A DNA stretch of 64,000 bases from an uncultured Collinsella sp. (lineage in GTDB: Bacteria > Actinomycetota > Coriobacteriia > Coriobacteriales > Coriobacteriaceae), in NCBI GenBank assembly GCA_958352845.1, contig CATWQC010000004.1, forward strand, positions 62,001-126,000, written 5' to 3'. Below, in pieces: positions 43,867 to 52,734 of this stretch. The translations under genes and the position numbers were made by a program. Below the pieces are notes generated by a model. It was given only the letters and a program-made list of their open reading frames with translations, ran no database searches and was not told the DNA's origin. How positions within the stretch are numbered: the stretch's first letter is position 1; each line of letters opens with the position of its first letter.

Positions 43867-43895
43867 TTGACAGTTGTTGTGGTTCAACGTACGAT
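43867..43895 (+). promoter_or_regulatory. promoter of rny
   Basis: A perfect -35 TTGACA and a -10 TACGAT with a 17-nt spacer. It predicts a leader of about 160 nt. Confidence 0.65.
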
Positions 43896-44000
43896 AAACA
43901 CTGTCATTTGCTTTGTGATATGTGCTCATCTGTGATGAGTTTGTTTATATGTTTATCTGTATCCGACCCGCATAAGCTGCGCCCATATTACTCAAATGTC

Positions 44001-44033
44001 GCGAGCCGTTCATAAGGACGGTTCGCTTTGTTG
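44001..44033 (+). terminator. attenuator-like hairpin in the rny leader
   Basis: A 9-bp stem GCGAGCCGT/ACGGTTCGC (one G-U) followed by TTTGTTG. It lies between the promoter and the rny ribosome site. Confidence 0.45.
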
Positions 44034-44061
44034 TGTAACGAATCCATAAAAAGGAGTGAGC

Positions 44062-45612
44062 ATGCCTATCATCGCAGCGCTCGTTGGCATCGTTTTGGGT
44101 GCCATCGCCGCCATTGCCTACATGCGCACCGCCAAGCAGGGTAGTCTTCACGAGGCCGACGAAAAGATCCAGTCGGCACACGCACAGGCTGAGTCCCTGA
44201 TCGGTGATGCAAAGCGTCAGGCCGAGACCCTCAAAAAAGAGGCTCTGCTCGAGGCTAAAGAGGAGATCATCAAGAACAAGCAGGCCGCCGAGGCCGAGGA
44301 CAAGCAGCGTAAGAGCGAGATTCGTACGCTCGAGAACCGCGTGATGCAGCGCGAGGAATCCCTCGATCGCCGCAACGACGCTCTCGACAAGCGCGAGCAT
44401 CAGCTGTCCAGTCAGGCCGGTCAGGTCGAGAAGCGCTCCCGTGAGCTCGAGGAACTCTGCGCAAAGCAGACCTCCGAGCTCGAGCGTATCGCCGACCTTA
44501 CCCGCGAGGATGCCCACAAGGAGCTCCTCGATAAGGTTCGCGGCGAGGTCACCCACGAGGCCGCCACGATCATTCGCGAGTCCGAGCAGCAGGTTCGCGC
44601 CGAGTGCCACAAGACCGCCCAGGAGATTCTTTCCCTGGCGATTCAGCGCTGCGCTGCCGACCACACTGCCGAGGTCACCGTTACCTCCGTGCACATTCCC
44701 TCTGATGACCTCAAGGGCCGTATCATCGGTCGCGAGGGTCGCAACATCCGGACCTTCGAGCAGGTTTCCGGCGTCAACCTCGTGATCGACGACACGCCCG
44801 AGACCGTCGTTCTTTCGAGCTTCGATCCGGTCCGTCGTGAGACCGCCCGTGTCGCCCTCGAGAACCTCATCGCCGACGGCCGCATTCACCCCGCCCGCAT
44901 CGAGGAGATGTATCACAAGGCTGCCGACCTGGTTCAGCAGCGCGTGCGCGAGGCTGGCGAGCAAGCTGCATTCGATACCGGCATTCACGACCTGCACCCC
45001 GAGATCGTCAAGACCCTTGGTGCCCTGCGCTACCGTACCTCGTTTGGTCAGAACGTGCTTCAGCACTCCCTCGAAGTCTCTGACCTGTGCGGCGTGATGG
45101 CTTCCGAGCTTGGCCTGGACGTTGTGACCGCCAAGCGCGCCGGCCTGCTGCACGACCTGGGCAAGGCAATCGACCATGACGTCGAGGGGCCGCATGCCGT
45201 CATCGGCGCTGAGCTTGCCCGCCGTTATGGCGAGAAGCCCGTTATCGTCCACGCTATCGAGGCTCACCATGCCGATGTCGACCCCAACACGGTGCTCGAT
45301 GTCCTGGTGCAGGCCGCCGATGCTGTCTCTGCCTCTCGCCCCGGTGCCCGTCGCGAGTCTGCCGAGAACTACATCAAGCGTCTTGAGAAGCTCGAGGAGA
45401 TCGCCAACTCTCATGACGGCGTCGAGCGTACCTATGCCATGCAGGCCGGTCGCGAGGTCCACGTCATGGTTCAGCCGGACAAGATCTCCGATGCCCAGTC
45501 CACGGTTCTGGCTCACGATATCGCCCATCAGATCGAGGAAGAGATGGAGTATCCCGGTCAGGTGCGCGTCGTCGTGATTCGCGAGAGCCGCGCTGTCGAT
45601 ATCGCTAAATAA
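44062..45612 (+). CDS. rny: ribonuclease Y
   Basis: A 516-residue protein. An N-terminal membrane helix ([19 protein letters not shown]) is followed by a long charged coiled coil to about residue 200, a KH domain ([15 protein letters not shown]) and an HD domain ([10 protein letters not shown]). It starts mRNA decay at the membrane. ATG 44062 follows AAAAAGGAG. It is followed directly by a GHKL ATPase and SpoVS genes. Confidence 0.96.
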   Translation: MPIIAALVGIVLGAIAAIAYMRTAKQGSLHEADEKIQSAHAQAESLIGDAKRQAETLKKEALLEAKEEIIKNKQAAEAEDKQRKSEIRTLENRVMQREESLDRRNDALDKREHQLSSQAGQVEKRSRELEELCAKQTSELERIADLTREDAHKELLDKVRGEVTHEAATIIRESEQQVRAECHKTAQEILSLAIQRCAADHTAEVTVTSVHIPSDDLKGRIIGREGRNIRTFEQVSGVNLVIDDTPETVVLSSFDPVRRETARVALENLIADGRIHPARIEEMYHKAADLVQQRVREAGEQAAFDTGIHDLHPEIVKTLGALRYRTSFGQNVLQHSLEVSDLCGVMASELGLDVVTAKRAGLLHDLGKAIDHDVEGPHAVIGAELARRYGEKPVIVHAIEAHHADVDPNTVLDVLVQAADAVSASRPGARRESAENYIKRLEKLEEIANSHDGVERTYAMQAGREVHVMVQPDKISDAQSTVLAHDIAHQIEEEMEYPGQVRVVVIRESRAVDIAK

Positions 45613-45613
45613 T

Positions 45614-46699
45614 ATGAGCGACGCGAACGAGCTCATCTCATTTATCGCGTCGATGTCGGGGGAGGGCAACCTTCGCGTCGAGGAGAACCTTGGCGAGGGG
45701 TATGTCCGCCTCCGCGTTTCGGAGGCCGAGCGGCGCCAGGCAAAGCACGACATTCAGCATGTCGAGGATATCGTCATCGAAATGCTCCGTAATGCTCGCG
45801 ATGCCGGCGCCGACAAGGTCTATCTCGCCACGACCAAGGAAGATGGCGTCCGCACGCTTGTCTTTCTGGATAACGGCTCGGGTGTTCCGCAGGATATGCA
45901 AGAGCGAATCTTCGATGCTCGCGTTACCTCAAAGCTCGAGAGCATGAAGATGGACCGTTGGGGCGTTCACGGTCGTGGCATGGCATTGTTTTCGATCAAG
46001 CAGAACACCGACGAGGCCCGCGTGGTCACGTCTGGTGTCGATCTTGGCTCAGCCTTTAAGGTGAGCGTTGCGGCCGACCGCCTCAGCGAGCGTGCCGATC
46101 AGTCCAGCTGGCCCCAGGCCGTCAAGGATGAGGACGGACGTTATGTCTGTGCTCGCGGTCCGCATAATATTATTCGCGCTGCCTGTGAGTTTGCGCTCGA
46201 GGAGTTGCGTGGTTGCGATGTCTATCTTGGTTCTCCGTCTGAGATTGCCGCGACCCTTTATGCTCAGGCGTCAAGTCGGCTCGATACGTCGCGTCTCCTG
46301 TTCATTGATGACGAGAGCGAGCTTCCGGTTGTCGACCGTTTAGGCCTTGCCTCTGATGCCGAGGACTTTATCCGTATCTGTTCGGGTTTGGGTCTTGAGA
46401 TGTCCGAGCGCACGGCCCATCGCATTTTGGCAGGGCAGATTAAGCCCGTTCGCGGTGTGACCGCGCGTCTGCTGCGCGAGCGTGATTCGTCCTCGCATGC
46501 GCCGGCTCCTGTCGATCTCGCGAAGGATCGTCGCGGGCTACGTATTGCCAAGGATGACATGGCACAGTTTTCGCGTGCTGTGGAGCGCGACTTTAATGAC
46601 CTTGCCGCCCGGTACTATCTCAACCTTTGCGGCGACCCAAAGATTCGTGTTTCGCGTGATCGAATCACTGTGACCTTCGATCTTGCCAAAGAGGAATAG
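45614..46699 (+). CDS. GHKL-type ATP-binding protein of unknown role
   Basis: A 361-residue protein. Residues 40-150 form a Bergerat fold: N box EMLRNARDAGA (Asn60), G1 LDNGSGVPQD (Asp86) and G2 GVHGRGMALFSI (about 117-128). No kinase dimerisation domain, receiver or MutL endonuclease part is seen; the C-terminal 200 residues match nothing I recognise. It starts 1 nt after the rny stop with no ribosome site, so it is translationally coupled to RNase Y, and spoVS follows. I cannot assign a function; a MutL- or Hsp90-like conformational ATPase is possible. Confidence 0.75.
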   Translation: MSDANELISFIASMSGEGNLRVEENLGEGYVRLRVSEAERRQAKHDIQHVEDIVIEMLRNARDAGADKVYLATTKEDGVRTLVFLDNGSGVPQDMQERIFDARVTSKLESMKMDRWGVHGRGMALFSIKQNTDEARVVTSGVDLGSAFKVSVAADRLSERADQSSWPQAVKDEDGRYVCARGPHNIIRAACEFALEELRGCDVYLGSPSEIAATLYAQASSRLDTSRLLFIDDESELPVVDRLGLASDAEDFIRICSGLGLEMSERTAHRILAGQIKPVRGVTARLLRERDSSSHAPAPVDLAKDRRGLRIAKDDMAQFSRAVERDFNDLAARYYLNLCGDPKIRVSRDRITVTFDLAKEE

Positions 46700-46773
46700 T
46701 GCCTTTACCGAGTCCACTCGGTACGATACAGTTATTGCAGTTAAAACGTACTTTTAAACGCAGGAGTTTCTTC

Positions 46774-47091
46774 ATGGATTGCCTGAAGGTATCAAGCAAA
46801 TCATCGCCCGCGTCCGTTGCCGGCGCCATCGCCGGCATGGTCAAGGATGGTGTACCCGTCAACATCCAGTGTGTCGGTGCCGGTGCTGTCAACCAGGCCA
46901 TTAAGGCTGTTGCTATCGCGCGCGGTTTTTTGATTCCAACCGGTTTTGATATTTCCTGCGCGCCTGTGTTCTCCGACATCCTCATTAACGGGGAGTCGCG
47001 CACGGCCATCCGCCTTTCTATCTACGTTCACCAGATCAATCGAGCTGCTATGGATAACGTCGTCATGGATGACGTTAAGCCTGTGGCATAG
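46774..47091 (+). CDS. spoVS: stage V sporulation protein S homologue
   Basis: A 105-residue protein matching SpoVS: MDCLKVSSKSSPASVAGAIAGM and QAIKAVAIARGFLIPTGFDISC. It has about 20 more C-terminal residues than the Bacillus protein. SpoVS is an Alba-like small protein that may bind nucleic acid. Coriobacteriia are not known to form spores, so here it probably has an older, non-sporulation role. ATG 46774 follows CAGGAG. A 7-bp hairpin (46707-46722) lies in the gap before it. Confidence 0.92.
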   Translation: MDCLKVSSKSSPASVAGAIAGMVKDGVPVNIQCVGAGAVNQAIKAVAIARGFLIPTGFDISCAPVFSDILINGESRTAIRLSIYVHQINRAAMDNVVMDDVKPVA

Positions 47092-47136
47092 CTTCTGCTT
47101 GCCTCGTTTCGCTCCCCATCGTTAGGACTTATGCAC

Positions 47137-48507
47137 ATGGACCAGCGTTCCGTACGCGATATTCTTGCCGGTAAAACCTATTTTATCCGCACATTTGGCT
47201 GCCAGATGAATCAGCACGACTCCGAGCGTGTGAGTGGCCTGCTTGATTCGTATGGCTGCCTCATGGCGCTCGATCCCGAGCATGCCGATATCGTTGTGTT
47301 CATGACGTGCTGTGTGCGCGAGGCTGCCGATACGCGCCTGTACGGTCAGTGCAATTCCTGCAAAAGCCTGCCGCCTTCGCCTTCGGGCAAGCGCGTGGTT
47401 GCCGTTGGTGGTTGCATCGCACAGCGCGATGGCGAGGGTCTGCTCACCAACGTCGATAACGTCAATGTCATCTTTGGCACGCATTCCATCGCACATGTGG
47501 CCGAGCTCATTGCCGAGGCGTTCCTTGATGGCAAGCGTCATATCCGCACCAATGAGCATGAGGATACGGATGCTATGAGCATGCCGTGGCATCGCGAGAC
47601 CCAGTATCACGCCTGGGTGCCCATCATGACGGGCTGCAATAATTTCTGCACCTATTGCATTGTGCCGTACGTGCGCGGTCGCGAAAAGAGCCGCCCCTTC
47701 GAGGAAATTGTCGACGAAGTGACCGGTTTGGTGCGCCAGGGCGTGCGTGAGATTACACTGCTGGGCCAAAACGTTAACTCATATGGTCGCGATCTGTTTG
47801 GCAAGCCGCGTTTTGCCGATCTGCTACGTGCCGTGGGCGATACGGGTGTGGAGCGCATCTTCTTCACGTCTTCGCATCCCAAGGATCTGTTGCCCGAGAC
47901 CATCGACGCCATGGCCGAGACGCCTGCCGTTATGCCGCAGCTGCACTTGGCCGTCCAGTCAGGTTCGACACGGATCCTCAAAGAGATGAATCGCCGTTAT
48001 ACACGCGAGGACTATCTGGGCCTGGTCGATCGCATTCGCAACCACATGCCCGATATCGCGCTCTCGACCGACATTATCGTTGGCTTCCCGGGCGAGACTG
48101 AAGAAGACTTTGAGCAGACGCTCTCACTTGCCGAGACGGTCCGTTATGCTCAGGCCTATACCTTCATCTATTCCAAGCGCGCCGGTACCCCTGCCGCCGA
48201 GATTGACGATCCTACGCCGCATGAGGTTATTCTCGAGCGTTTCAACCGCCTGGTTAAGGTTATCGAGACTACGGCACACGAGTATAACCAGGGTGAGCTT
48301 CATACTGTGGTGCCGGCGCTCATTGAGGGAACGAGTAAAAAGAACGACGCGGTCCTGCTGGGCAAGAGTCCCAAGAATCAGACCGTGCATGCGCCTATCC
48401 CCGAGGGTTACAGCATCGATCAGCTTGTTGGCAAGATCGTTGATGTTGACGTTGACGTTGCCAAGACCTGGTATTTGTCCGGCTCCGTTGTGGGCGAGCC
48501 GCGCTAA
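47137..48507 (+). CDS. miaB: tRNA-2-methylthio-N6-dimethylallyladenosine synthase MiaB
   Basis: A 456-residue radical SAM methylthiotransferase with TFGCQMNQHDSE, the CxxxCxxC motif in GCNNFCTYCIVPYVRG and a C-terminal TRAM domain. It turns i6A37 into ms2i6A37 after MiaA. The ribosome site AGGA fits ATG 47137 better than ATG 47131. miaA overlaps its stop codon, so both steps of the pathway are co-expressed. Confidence 0.95.
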   Translation: MDQRSVRDILAGKTYFIRTFGCQMNQHDSERVSGLLDSYGCLMALDPEHADIVVFMTCCVREAADTRLYGQCNSCKSLPPSPSGKRVVAVGGCIAQRDGEGLLTNVDNVNVIFGTHSIAHVAELIAEAFLDGKRHIRTNEHEDTDAMSMPWHRETQYHAWVPIMTGCNNFCTYCIVPYVRGREKSRPFEEIVDEVTGLVRQGVREITLLGQNVNSYGRDLFGKPRFADLLRAVGDTGVERIFFTSSHPKDLLPETIDAMAETPAVMPQLHLAVQSGSTRILKEMNRRYTREDYLGLVDRIRNHMPDIALSTDIIVGFPGETEEDFEQTLSLAETVRYAQAYTFIYSKRAGTPAAEIDDPTPHEVILERFNRLVKVIETTAHEYNQGELHTVVPALIEGTSKKNDAVLLGKSPKNQTVHAPIPEGYSIDQLVGKIVDVDVDVAKTWYLSGSVVGEPR

Positions 48508-49445
48508 TGGTTTCTCCCAGGGCAGGACTTTCCGCCGTTGCGATCGTCGGTCCGACGGCGGTTGGTAAGAGTGATGTTGCCGACCGTTTGGCAGCTCGTC
48601 TTTCGTCCGAAGTGCTGTCGTGCGATGCGATGCAAATCTATCGCGGCATGGACATCGGTACCGCAAAGATGGCGCCCGATGAGTGTACGGCGCCGCTGCG
48701 TCTCGTCGACATTGTAGAGCCGGGTGTGGCGTACTCTGCGGCGCTTTATCAGGCTGACGCTCGCGCGCATGTTGAACGTCTCCTTGGTTCGGGTTGCCTG
48801 CCTGTTTTTTGCGGAGGTACGGGGCTGTATCTCAAGGCTGCCCTTGATGAGATGGACTTTCCCTCGGGTGAACTTGAGGACGATCGCCGTGCGGGCTATC
48901 AGGAGCTTGCCGAGCGCATAGGCGAGGAAGCGCTGCACGCGCTGCTTGCCGAGCGTGACCCCGAGTCCGCTGCGGTCATCCACCCCCATAATGTTCGTCG
49001 CGTGATTCGCGCGCTCGAAATGCACGATGATGGCGTCTCCTATGCGCAGCAAAAGTCGCAGTTTAGTGTTCCGCGCGAGCATTATCACGCTCTGTGGTTT
49101 GGTCTGACGCGTAATCGCGAGGTGCTCTACGAGCGCATTAACCTGCGTGTCGATCTGATGTTTGAGCAGGGCCTTGTCGATGAGGTCCGCGGTCTTATGG
49201 GCCAGGGGCTGGGAGATGCCCTGACGTCGATGCAGGCAATTGGCTATAAAGAGATCATCGATGCTTTCAATGGTGTGATGAGCATGGATGAGGCTCGCGA
49301 ACTCATCAAGATGCGTTCGCGTCGTTATGCCAAGCGTCAGCTTTCGTGGTTTAAGCGCGATGACCGTATCGTGTGGTTTGATATGGATAAATTTACGATC
49401 GATGAGGTCGTTGAGGATATCCTGCATCGTATTGAGGCTGCCTAA
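48507..49445 (+). CDS. miaA: tRNA dimethylallyltransferase MiaA
   Basis: A 312-residue enzyme with the P-loop VGPTAVGKSDVA, DAMQIYRGMDIGTAK and the family motif GGTGLYLKA. It adds the dimethylallyl group to A37. ATG 48507 overlaps the miaB stop (TAATG). It makes the substrate of MiaB. Confidence 0.95.
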   Translation: MVSPRAGLSAVAIVGPTAVGKSDVADRLAARLSSEVLSCDAMQIYRGMDIGTAKMAPDECTAPLRLVDIVEPGVAYSAALYQADARAHVERLLGSGCLPVFCGGTGLYLKAALDEMDFPSGELEDDRRAGYQELAERIGEEALHALLAERDPESAAVIHPHNVRRVIRALEMHDDGVSYAQQKSQFSVPREHYHALWFGLTRNREVLYERINLRVDLMFEQGLVDEVRGLMGQGLGDALTSMQAIGYKEIIDAFNGVMSMDEARELIKMRSRRYAKRQLSWFKRDDRIVWFDMDKFTIDEVVEDILHRIEAA

Positions 49446-50734
49446 TGGCCCGTTTTTCTCTTGTTCCCACGGCACCCGAGCCCGAGCGTGCCATTTTGGT
49501 TGGTGTTGAATGGCGCGACAATGCATGGCCGATCGATCGCTCGCTTGATGAGCTGGAGCGTCTTGCCCACACGGCTGGTGTCCAGTGCATGGCACGCTTA
49601 TCGCAGCGTTTGGTAAAGCCGTATCCTAAATCGTTTATCGGTTCCGGTAAGGTTGAAGAGCTGTGCGGCCTGGTACATCGCATGGATGCCGATGTCGTTA
49701 TTTTTGACGACGACCTGACGCCCTCGCAGCAATCCTATTTGGAGAAAGCCGTGGGCGAGCCGGTAAAGATTATCGATCGTACTGCACTGATCTTGGATAT
49801 CTTTGGCCTTCATGCTCAGACGCGTGAGGGACGCCTACAGGTACAGCTGGCACAGCTTCAATATCTGTTGCCTCGTCTGCGTGGCATGTGGAGTCATCTC
49901 GCCAAGGAACAGACGCGCGGCGGCATCGGCTCACGCTTTGGTCAGGGCGAAAGTCAGCTCGAGGTCGACCGTCGCCTCATTCGTAATAAGATCGCTGCGC
50001 TTCGTCGTGAGCTCAAGCAGGTTGAACAGCGTCGTGATGTTCAATCCAAGAGCCGCATTGAGTCACCGGCGTTTCGCGTCGCGTTAGCCGGTTATACCAA
50101 TGCCGGTAAATCGACGTTGCTCAATCGTCTGACCGGCTCTACGGTACTTTCTCAGGACAAGCTGTTTGCTACGCTCGACCCGACGACGCGTTCGTATCGC
50201 CTGCCCGGCGGTCGCGGCATGACGATTACTGATACCGTCGGCTTTATTCAAAAGCTGCCGCATGGTCTGGTCGATGCCTTTAAATCGACGCTGTCCGAGG
50301 TTTTGGGTGCCGATCTAATTCTCAAAGTCGTAGATGCGTCTGACGAGGACTATGAGCGGCAGCTGGAGGCTGTCGACCGCGTGCTTGATGAGATCGGCGC
50401 CGGAGAGCGCCTAACGCTGACCGTATTCAATAAAATCGATCTTCTCGATAGCGTTGATCGATTAAGTTTCCGTCGTCGCTATTCCGAGGCTGTGCTGTTC
50501 TCGGCCCAAACGGGCGAGGGACTTGACGAGCTCGTCGATCGCATTGCTCGCGAGGCAGCTGCCACCGATGTGCTGCTTTCAGCTGACATTCCATATCGTG
50601 AAGGTGCGCTCATCACGCTCGTGCATGAGCAGGGGACCCTTTTGCACGAGGAATATCTTGAGGATGGCGTTCGTATTGTGGCGAAACTGCCGGCTCGTAT
50701 TGCACCTCGGCTTGAGCGTTATCGCACCGAGTAG
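49445..50734 (+). CDS. hflX: ribosome-associated GTPase HflX
   Basis: A 429-residue GTPase with the HflX N-terminal domain (FIGSGKVEEL; DDDLTPSQQ), a coiled linker and the G domain (AGYTNAGKSTLLNRL; DTVGFIQKLPH). It splits stalled or hibernating ribosomes. ATG 49445 overlaps the miaA stop (TAATG). Its last 16 nt overlap the convergent membrane-protein gene. A miaA-hflX pairing is also found in E. coli. Confidence 0.94.
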   Translation: MARFSLVPTAPEPERAILVGVEWRDNAWPIDRSLDELERLAHTAGVQCMARLSQRLVKPYPKSFIGSGKVEELCGLVHRMDADVVIFDDDLTPSQQSYLEKAVGEPVKIIDRTALILDIFGLHAQTREGRLQVQLAQLQYLLPRLRGMWSHLAKEQTRGGIGSRFGQGESQLEVDRRLIRNKIAALRRELKQVEQRRDVQSKSRIESPAFRVALAGYTNAGKSTLLNRLTGSTVLSQDKLFATLDPTTRSYRLPGGRGMTITDTVGFIQKLPHGLVDAFKSTLSEVLGADLILKVVDASDEDYERQLEAVDRVLDEIGAGERLTLTVFNKIDLLDSVDRLSFRRRYSEAVLFSAQTGEGLDELVDRIAREAAATDVLLSADIPYREGALITLVHEQGTLLHEEYLEDGVRIVAKLPARIAPRLERYRTE

Positions 50735-51423
50735 GCGAGCTCCAAAATGCCCAGAATGATGGGCTGATGCAGTAGATAAAAGGGGAGTGCGTGACGTCCA
50801 AGGCTGGCGAGCGCCGGGATGGGATTCGCGTAGGCCCAGCTAGGGACGGTCTTATCGATTCCCTTCGCTATGTGTGCGGCGAAGTATCCTGCAAGATACA
50901 TAAAGATAAACGGGATGATGGGGTAGTAATCACCTGAGATAAATCCAGGGCTCGGAAATCCTAGCCACGCCAGGTATGGGACAGGGTAGGTCGTTTTGGG
51001 GATGCTCCAGGTGAGGGCGAACAACACAAGGCATAGGGACACGCCCCATCTCGCCGAAATCTTCTTAAGGACGGGATTGGTCAACGCTACGATGCCGGTA
51101 CATGCGGCCATACAGTAGATGATGCCAAAATTAACCGAATCGTCGACTGAGACAAGTGTTGTTGCCAACCAGACGACGAGTGCTGCTAAGGCGTATTTGG
51201 CGGCACGTTTGATATTGTTGCGCGAAAGAGTGCACATCCAACCCGCGATAAACAAGAATACCCAGCTGATGCTGGCGCGCCAGATGTCTTGAAAGACGGT
51301 CTGGGTAAACCAGGGCATATCCCAACCGTACAGGTAGGCGAGATCGTAGCAAGCGTGAAAACCTGCCATTGAAATCATCGTAAACCCGCGGACGGTATCA
51401 AAGATAGTGATGCGTTTTTGCAT
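50719..51423 (-). CDS. DUF1624 multi-pass membrane protein (acyltransferase-like)
   Basis: A 234-residue protein with about seven hydrophobic helices, beginning RITIFDTVRGFTMISMAGFHACYDLAY. The DxxRGfxmxxMxxxH pattern is that of the heparan-alpha-glucosaminide N-acetyltransferase-like DUF1624 family, so it may acylate a sugar or cell-wall component. The substrate is unknown. Its ATG overlaps the lexA stop (TAATG), so it is co-transcribed with lexA and possibly induced by DNA damage. Confidence 0.75.
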   Translation of the reverse strand: MQKRITIFDTVRGFTMISMAGFHACYDLAYLYGWDMPWFTQTVFQDIWRASISWVFLFIAGWMCTLSRNNIKRAAKYALAALVVWLATTLVSVDDSVNFGIIYCMAACTGIVALTNPVLKKISARWGVSLCLVLFALTWSIPKTTYPVPYLAWLGFPSPGFISGDYYPIIPFIFMYLAGYFAAHIAKGIDKTVPSWAYANPIPALASLGRHALPFYLLHQPIILGILELAYSVR

Positions 51424-52067
51424 TACGAGAACCGGCGCATCAAGCCGACGACTTTGCCCAAGATAACGGGATTCGTTGCATAGATAGGCTCCATGGTGTC
51501 ATTCTCGGGCTGCAGGCGTACGCGTCCCTGCTCCTTGTAGAACGTCTTGACGGTCGCTGAACCATCAATCATGGCCACGACAATTTCGCCGTTCATGGCA
51601 CTCTTTTGTTCACGGACGATGATGTAATCGCCATTGAAGATGCCGACATTGATCATTGAGCTCCCATGCACCTCAAGGATAAAGGAACCCTGATCAGTGG
51701 CGATTTCGGTCGGGATAGTAAAAGTGTCTTCGATATTCTGCTCGGCCAGAATGGGAATCCCAGCCGCGACGCGACCAACGAGCGGTAGCGAGACCGTTCC
51801 GCGAGGTGCGGTGGGCTCGTCAGATTTAGAAATTGAGACAGAGGAACCGTCCTCGTTAAAGAGTTCCAGGGCGCGCGGTTTGGTGGCATCGCGCTTGAGT
51901 AGCCCGCGCGCCTCCAGAGCAGATAGATGGGCGTGCACGGTGCTGGGGGAGGAAAGGCCCACGGCAGAAGCCATCTCGCGCACGCTGGGCGGATAACCCT
52001 TCTCCTGCTGATATTCCTTGATGAAGTCGTAAATTTGCTGCTGACGCTTGGTAATTTTGCGAGCCAT
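51423..52067 (-). CDS. lexA: SOS repressor LexA
   Basis: A 214-residue LexA with an N-terminal winged helix (YPPSVREMASAVGLSSPSTVHAHL), the cleavage site Ala102-Gly103 in RVAAGIP, nucleophile Ser137 in HGSSM and Lys174 in SATVKTF. It represses SOS genes until RecA filaments trigger self-cleavage. ATG 52067 follows AGAGGATGCC; an in-frame upstream start would run through the LexA boxes. Three LexA boxes lie in the divergent region. Confidence 0.96.
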   Translation of the reverse strand: MARKITKRQQQIYDFIKEYQQEKGYPPSVREMASAVGLSSPSTVHAHLSALEARGLLKRDATKPRALELFNEDGSSVSISKSDEPTAPRGTVSLPLVGRVAAGIPILAEQNIEDTFTIPTEIATDQGSFILEVHGSSMINVGIFNGDYIIVREQKSAMNGEIVVAMIDGSATVKTFYKEQGRVRLQPENDTMEPIYATNPVILGKVVGLMRRFS

Positions 52068-52090
52068 CAGGGCATCCTCTCTACCCGTGT

Positions 52091-52104
52091 CAAACAAATG
52101 TTCG
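52091..52104 (+). promoter_or_regulatory. LexA box 1 (lexA side)
   Basis: CAAACAAATGTTCG matches CGAACRNRYGTTYG at 13 of 14 positions. It is nearest to the lexA start and suits autorepression. Confidence 0.7.
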
Positions 52105-52112
52105 AATTTTGC

Positions 52113-52142
52113 TTGACAGGAACAACTGTTCGAAGATAATAA
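52113..52142 (+). promoter_or_regulatory. promoter of the LysM gene with LexA box in the spacer
   Basis: TTGACA (52113-52118) and TAATAA (52137-52142) with an 18-nt spacer. LexA box 2 lies inside the spacer and box 3 at the start point. Confidence 0.6.
52119..52132 (+). promoter_or_regulatory. LexA box 2
   Basis: GGAACAACTGTTCG differs from the consensus at the first base and one inner base. It is centred between -35 and -10 of the LysM gene promoter. Confidence 0.65.
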
Positions 52143-52146
52143 TAAC

Positions 52147-52160
52147 CGAACATTCGTTCT
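52147..52160 (+). promoter_or_regulatory. LexA box 3
   Basis: CGAACATTCGTTCT keeps both half sites (GAAC and GTTC) and overlaps the predicted transcription start of the LysM gene. Confidence 0.6.
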
Positions 52161-52227
52161 CGCGCCAGATATTTTTGTCCGCGCGGCTTGATAAAACTGT
52201 TCTCAGCAAAACACGCGAGAGGAGAAC

Positions 52228-52680
52228 ATGATGAACGCAACGAATATGGTCCAGGGAAACCTCGCCCTTAAGCTCGTGACGCCTGCTGAACCCACTTTTA
52301 CGGTTGTTCAGGGTGGCCGCTCCGGCTTTCAGCCTTTGACCGTAAAGCCTGCTCGCAATCAGCAGGCTGCAGTTGTGCCGGCCCGCGTTGCCCTGAAGGT
52401 TCCGACGATTGTCGCCGTTGCCGTTGCGCTTACGCTCTTCTTTGTCCTCGCTACGTCGGTCTTTAGCGCTCGTCACGCCGCGTATGCCGAGTCCGTTTCC
52501 AACGTTACCTACGAGACCATTCGCGTTCAGCCTGGTGATTCTCTTTGGTCGCTTGCCGAGGAATATCCAATCGAAGGCCTTTCCACGCAAGAGACTTCCG
52601 ACATGATCCGTAACGTCAATCATCTGGAGCATGGTTCGCTCGCCGCCGGTGCGCATCTTAAGGTTCCTGCTCGTTCGTAA
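52228..52680 (+). CDS. SOS-associated LysM membrane protein, DivS/YneA-like division inhibitor
   Basis: A 150-residue protein: a cytoplasmic N-terminus, one membrane helix at about 58-80 and an extracellular LysM domain at about 95-147 (RVQPGDSLWSLAEEY). It is divergent from lexA, controlled by LexA boxes and followed by nrdR. That is the place of yneA-like and divS-like division inhibitors (B. subtilis lexA/yneA; C. glutamicum lexA-divS-nrdR; Rv2719c). I infer that it delays division during DNA damage by acting at the septum. The start ATG 52228 follows GAGAGGAGAAC; ATG 52231 is also possible. Confidence 0.8.
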   Translation: MMNATNMVQGNLALKLVTPAEPTFTVVQGGRSGFQPLTVKPARNQQAAVVPARVALKVPTIVAVAVALTLFFVLATSVFSARHAAYAESVSNVTYETIRVQPGDSLWSLAEEYPIEGLSTQETSDMIRNVNHLEHGSLAAGAHLKVPARS

Positions 52681-52696
52681 TCATTATCGCGCTGCA

Positions 52697-52734
52697 CATG
52701 GTACCCTTGTTATCGTTTAAGAGGAGGTACCATG
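52697..52734 (+). promoter_or_regulatory. hairpin masking the nrdR start codon
   Basis: CATGGTACC (52697-52705) can pair perfectly with GGTACCATG (52726-52734), which contains the nrdR ATG and the end of its ribosome site. Confidence 0.5.
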
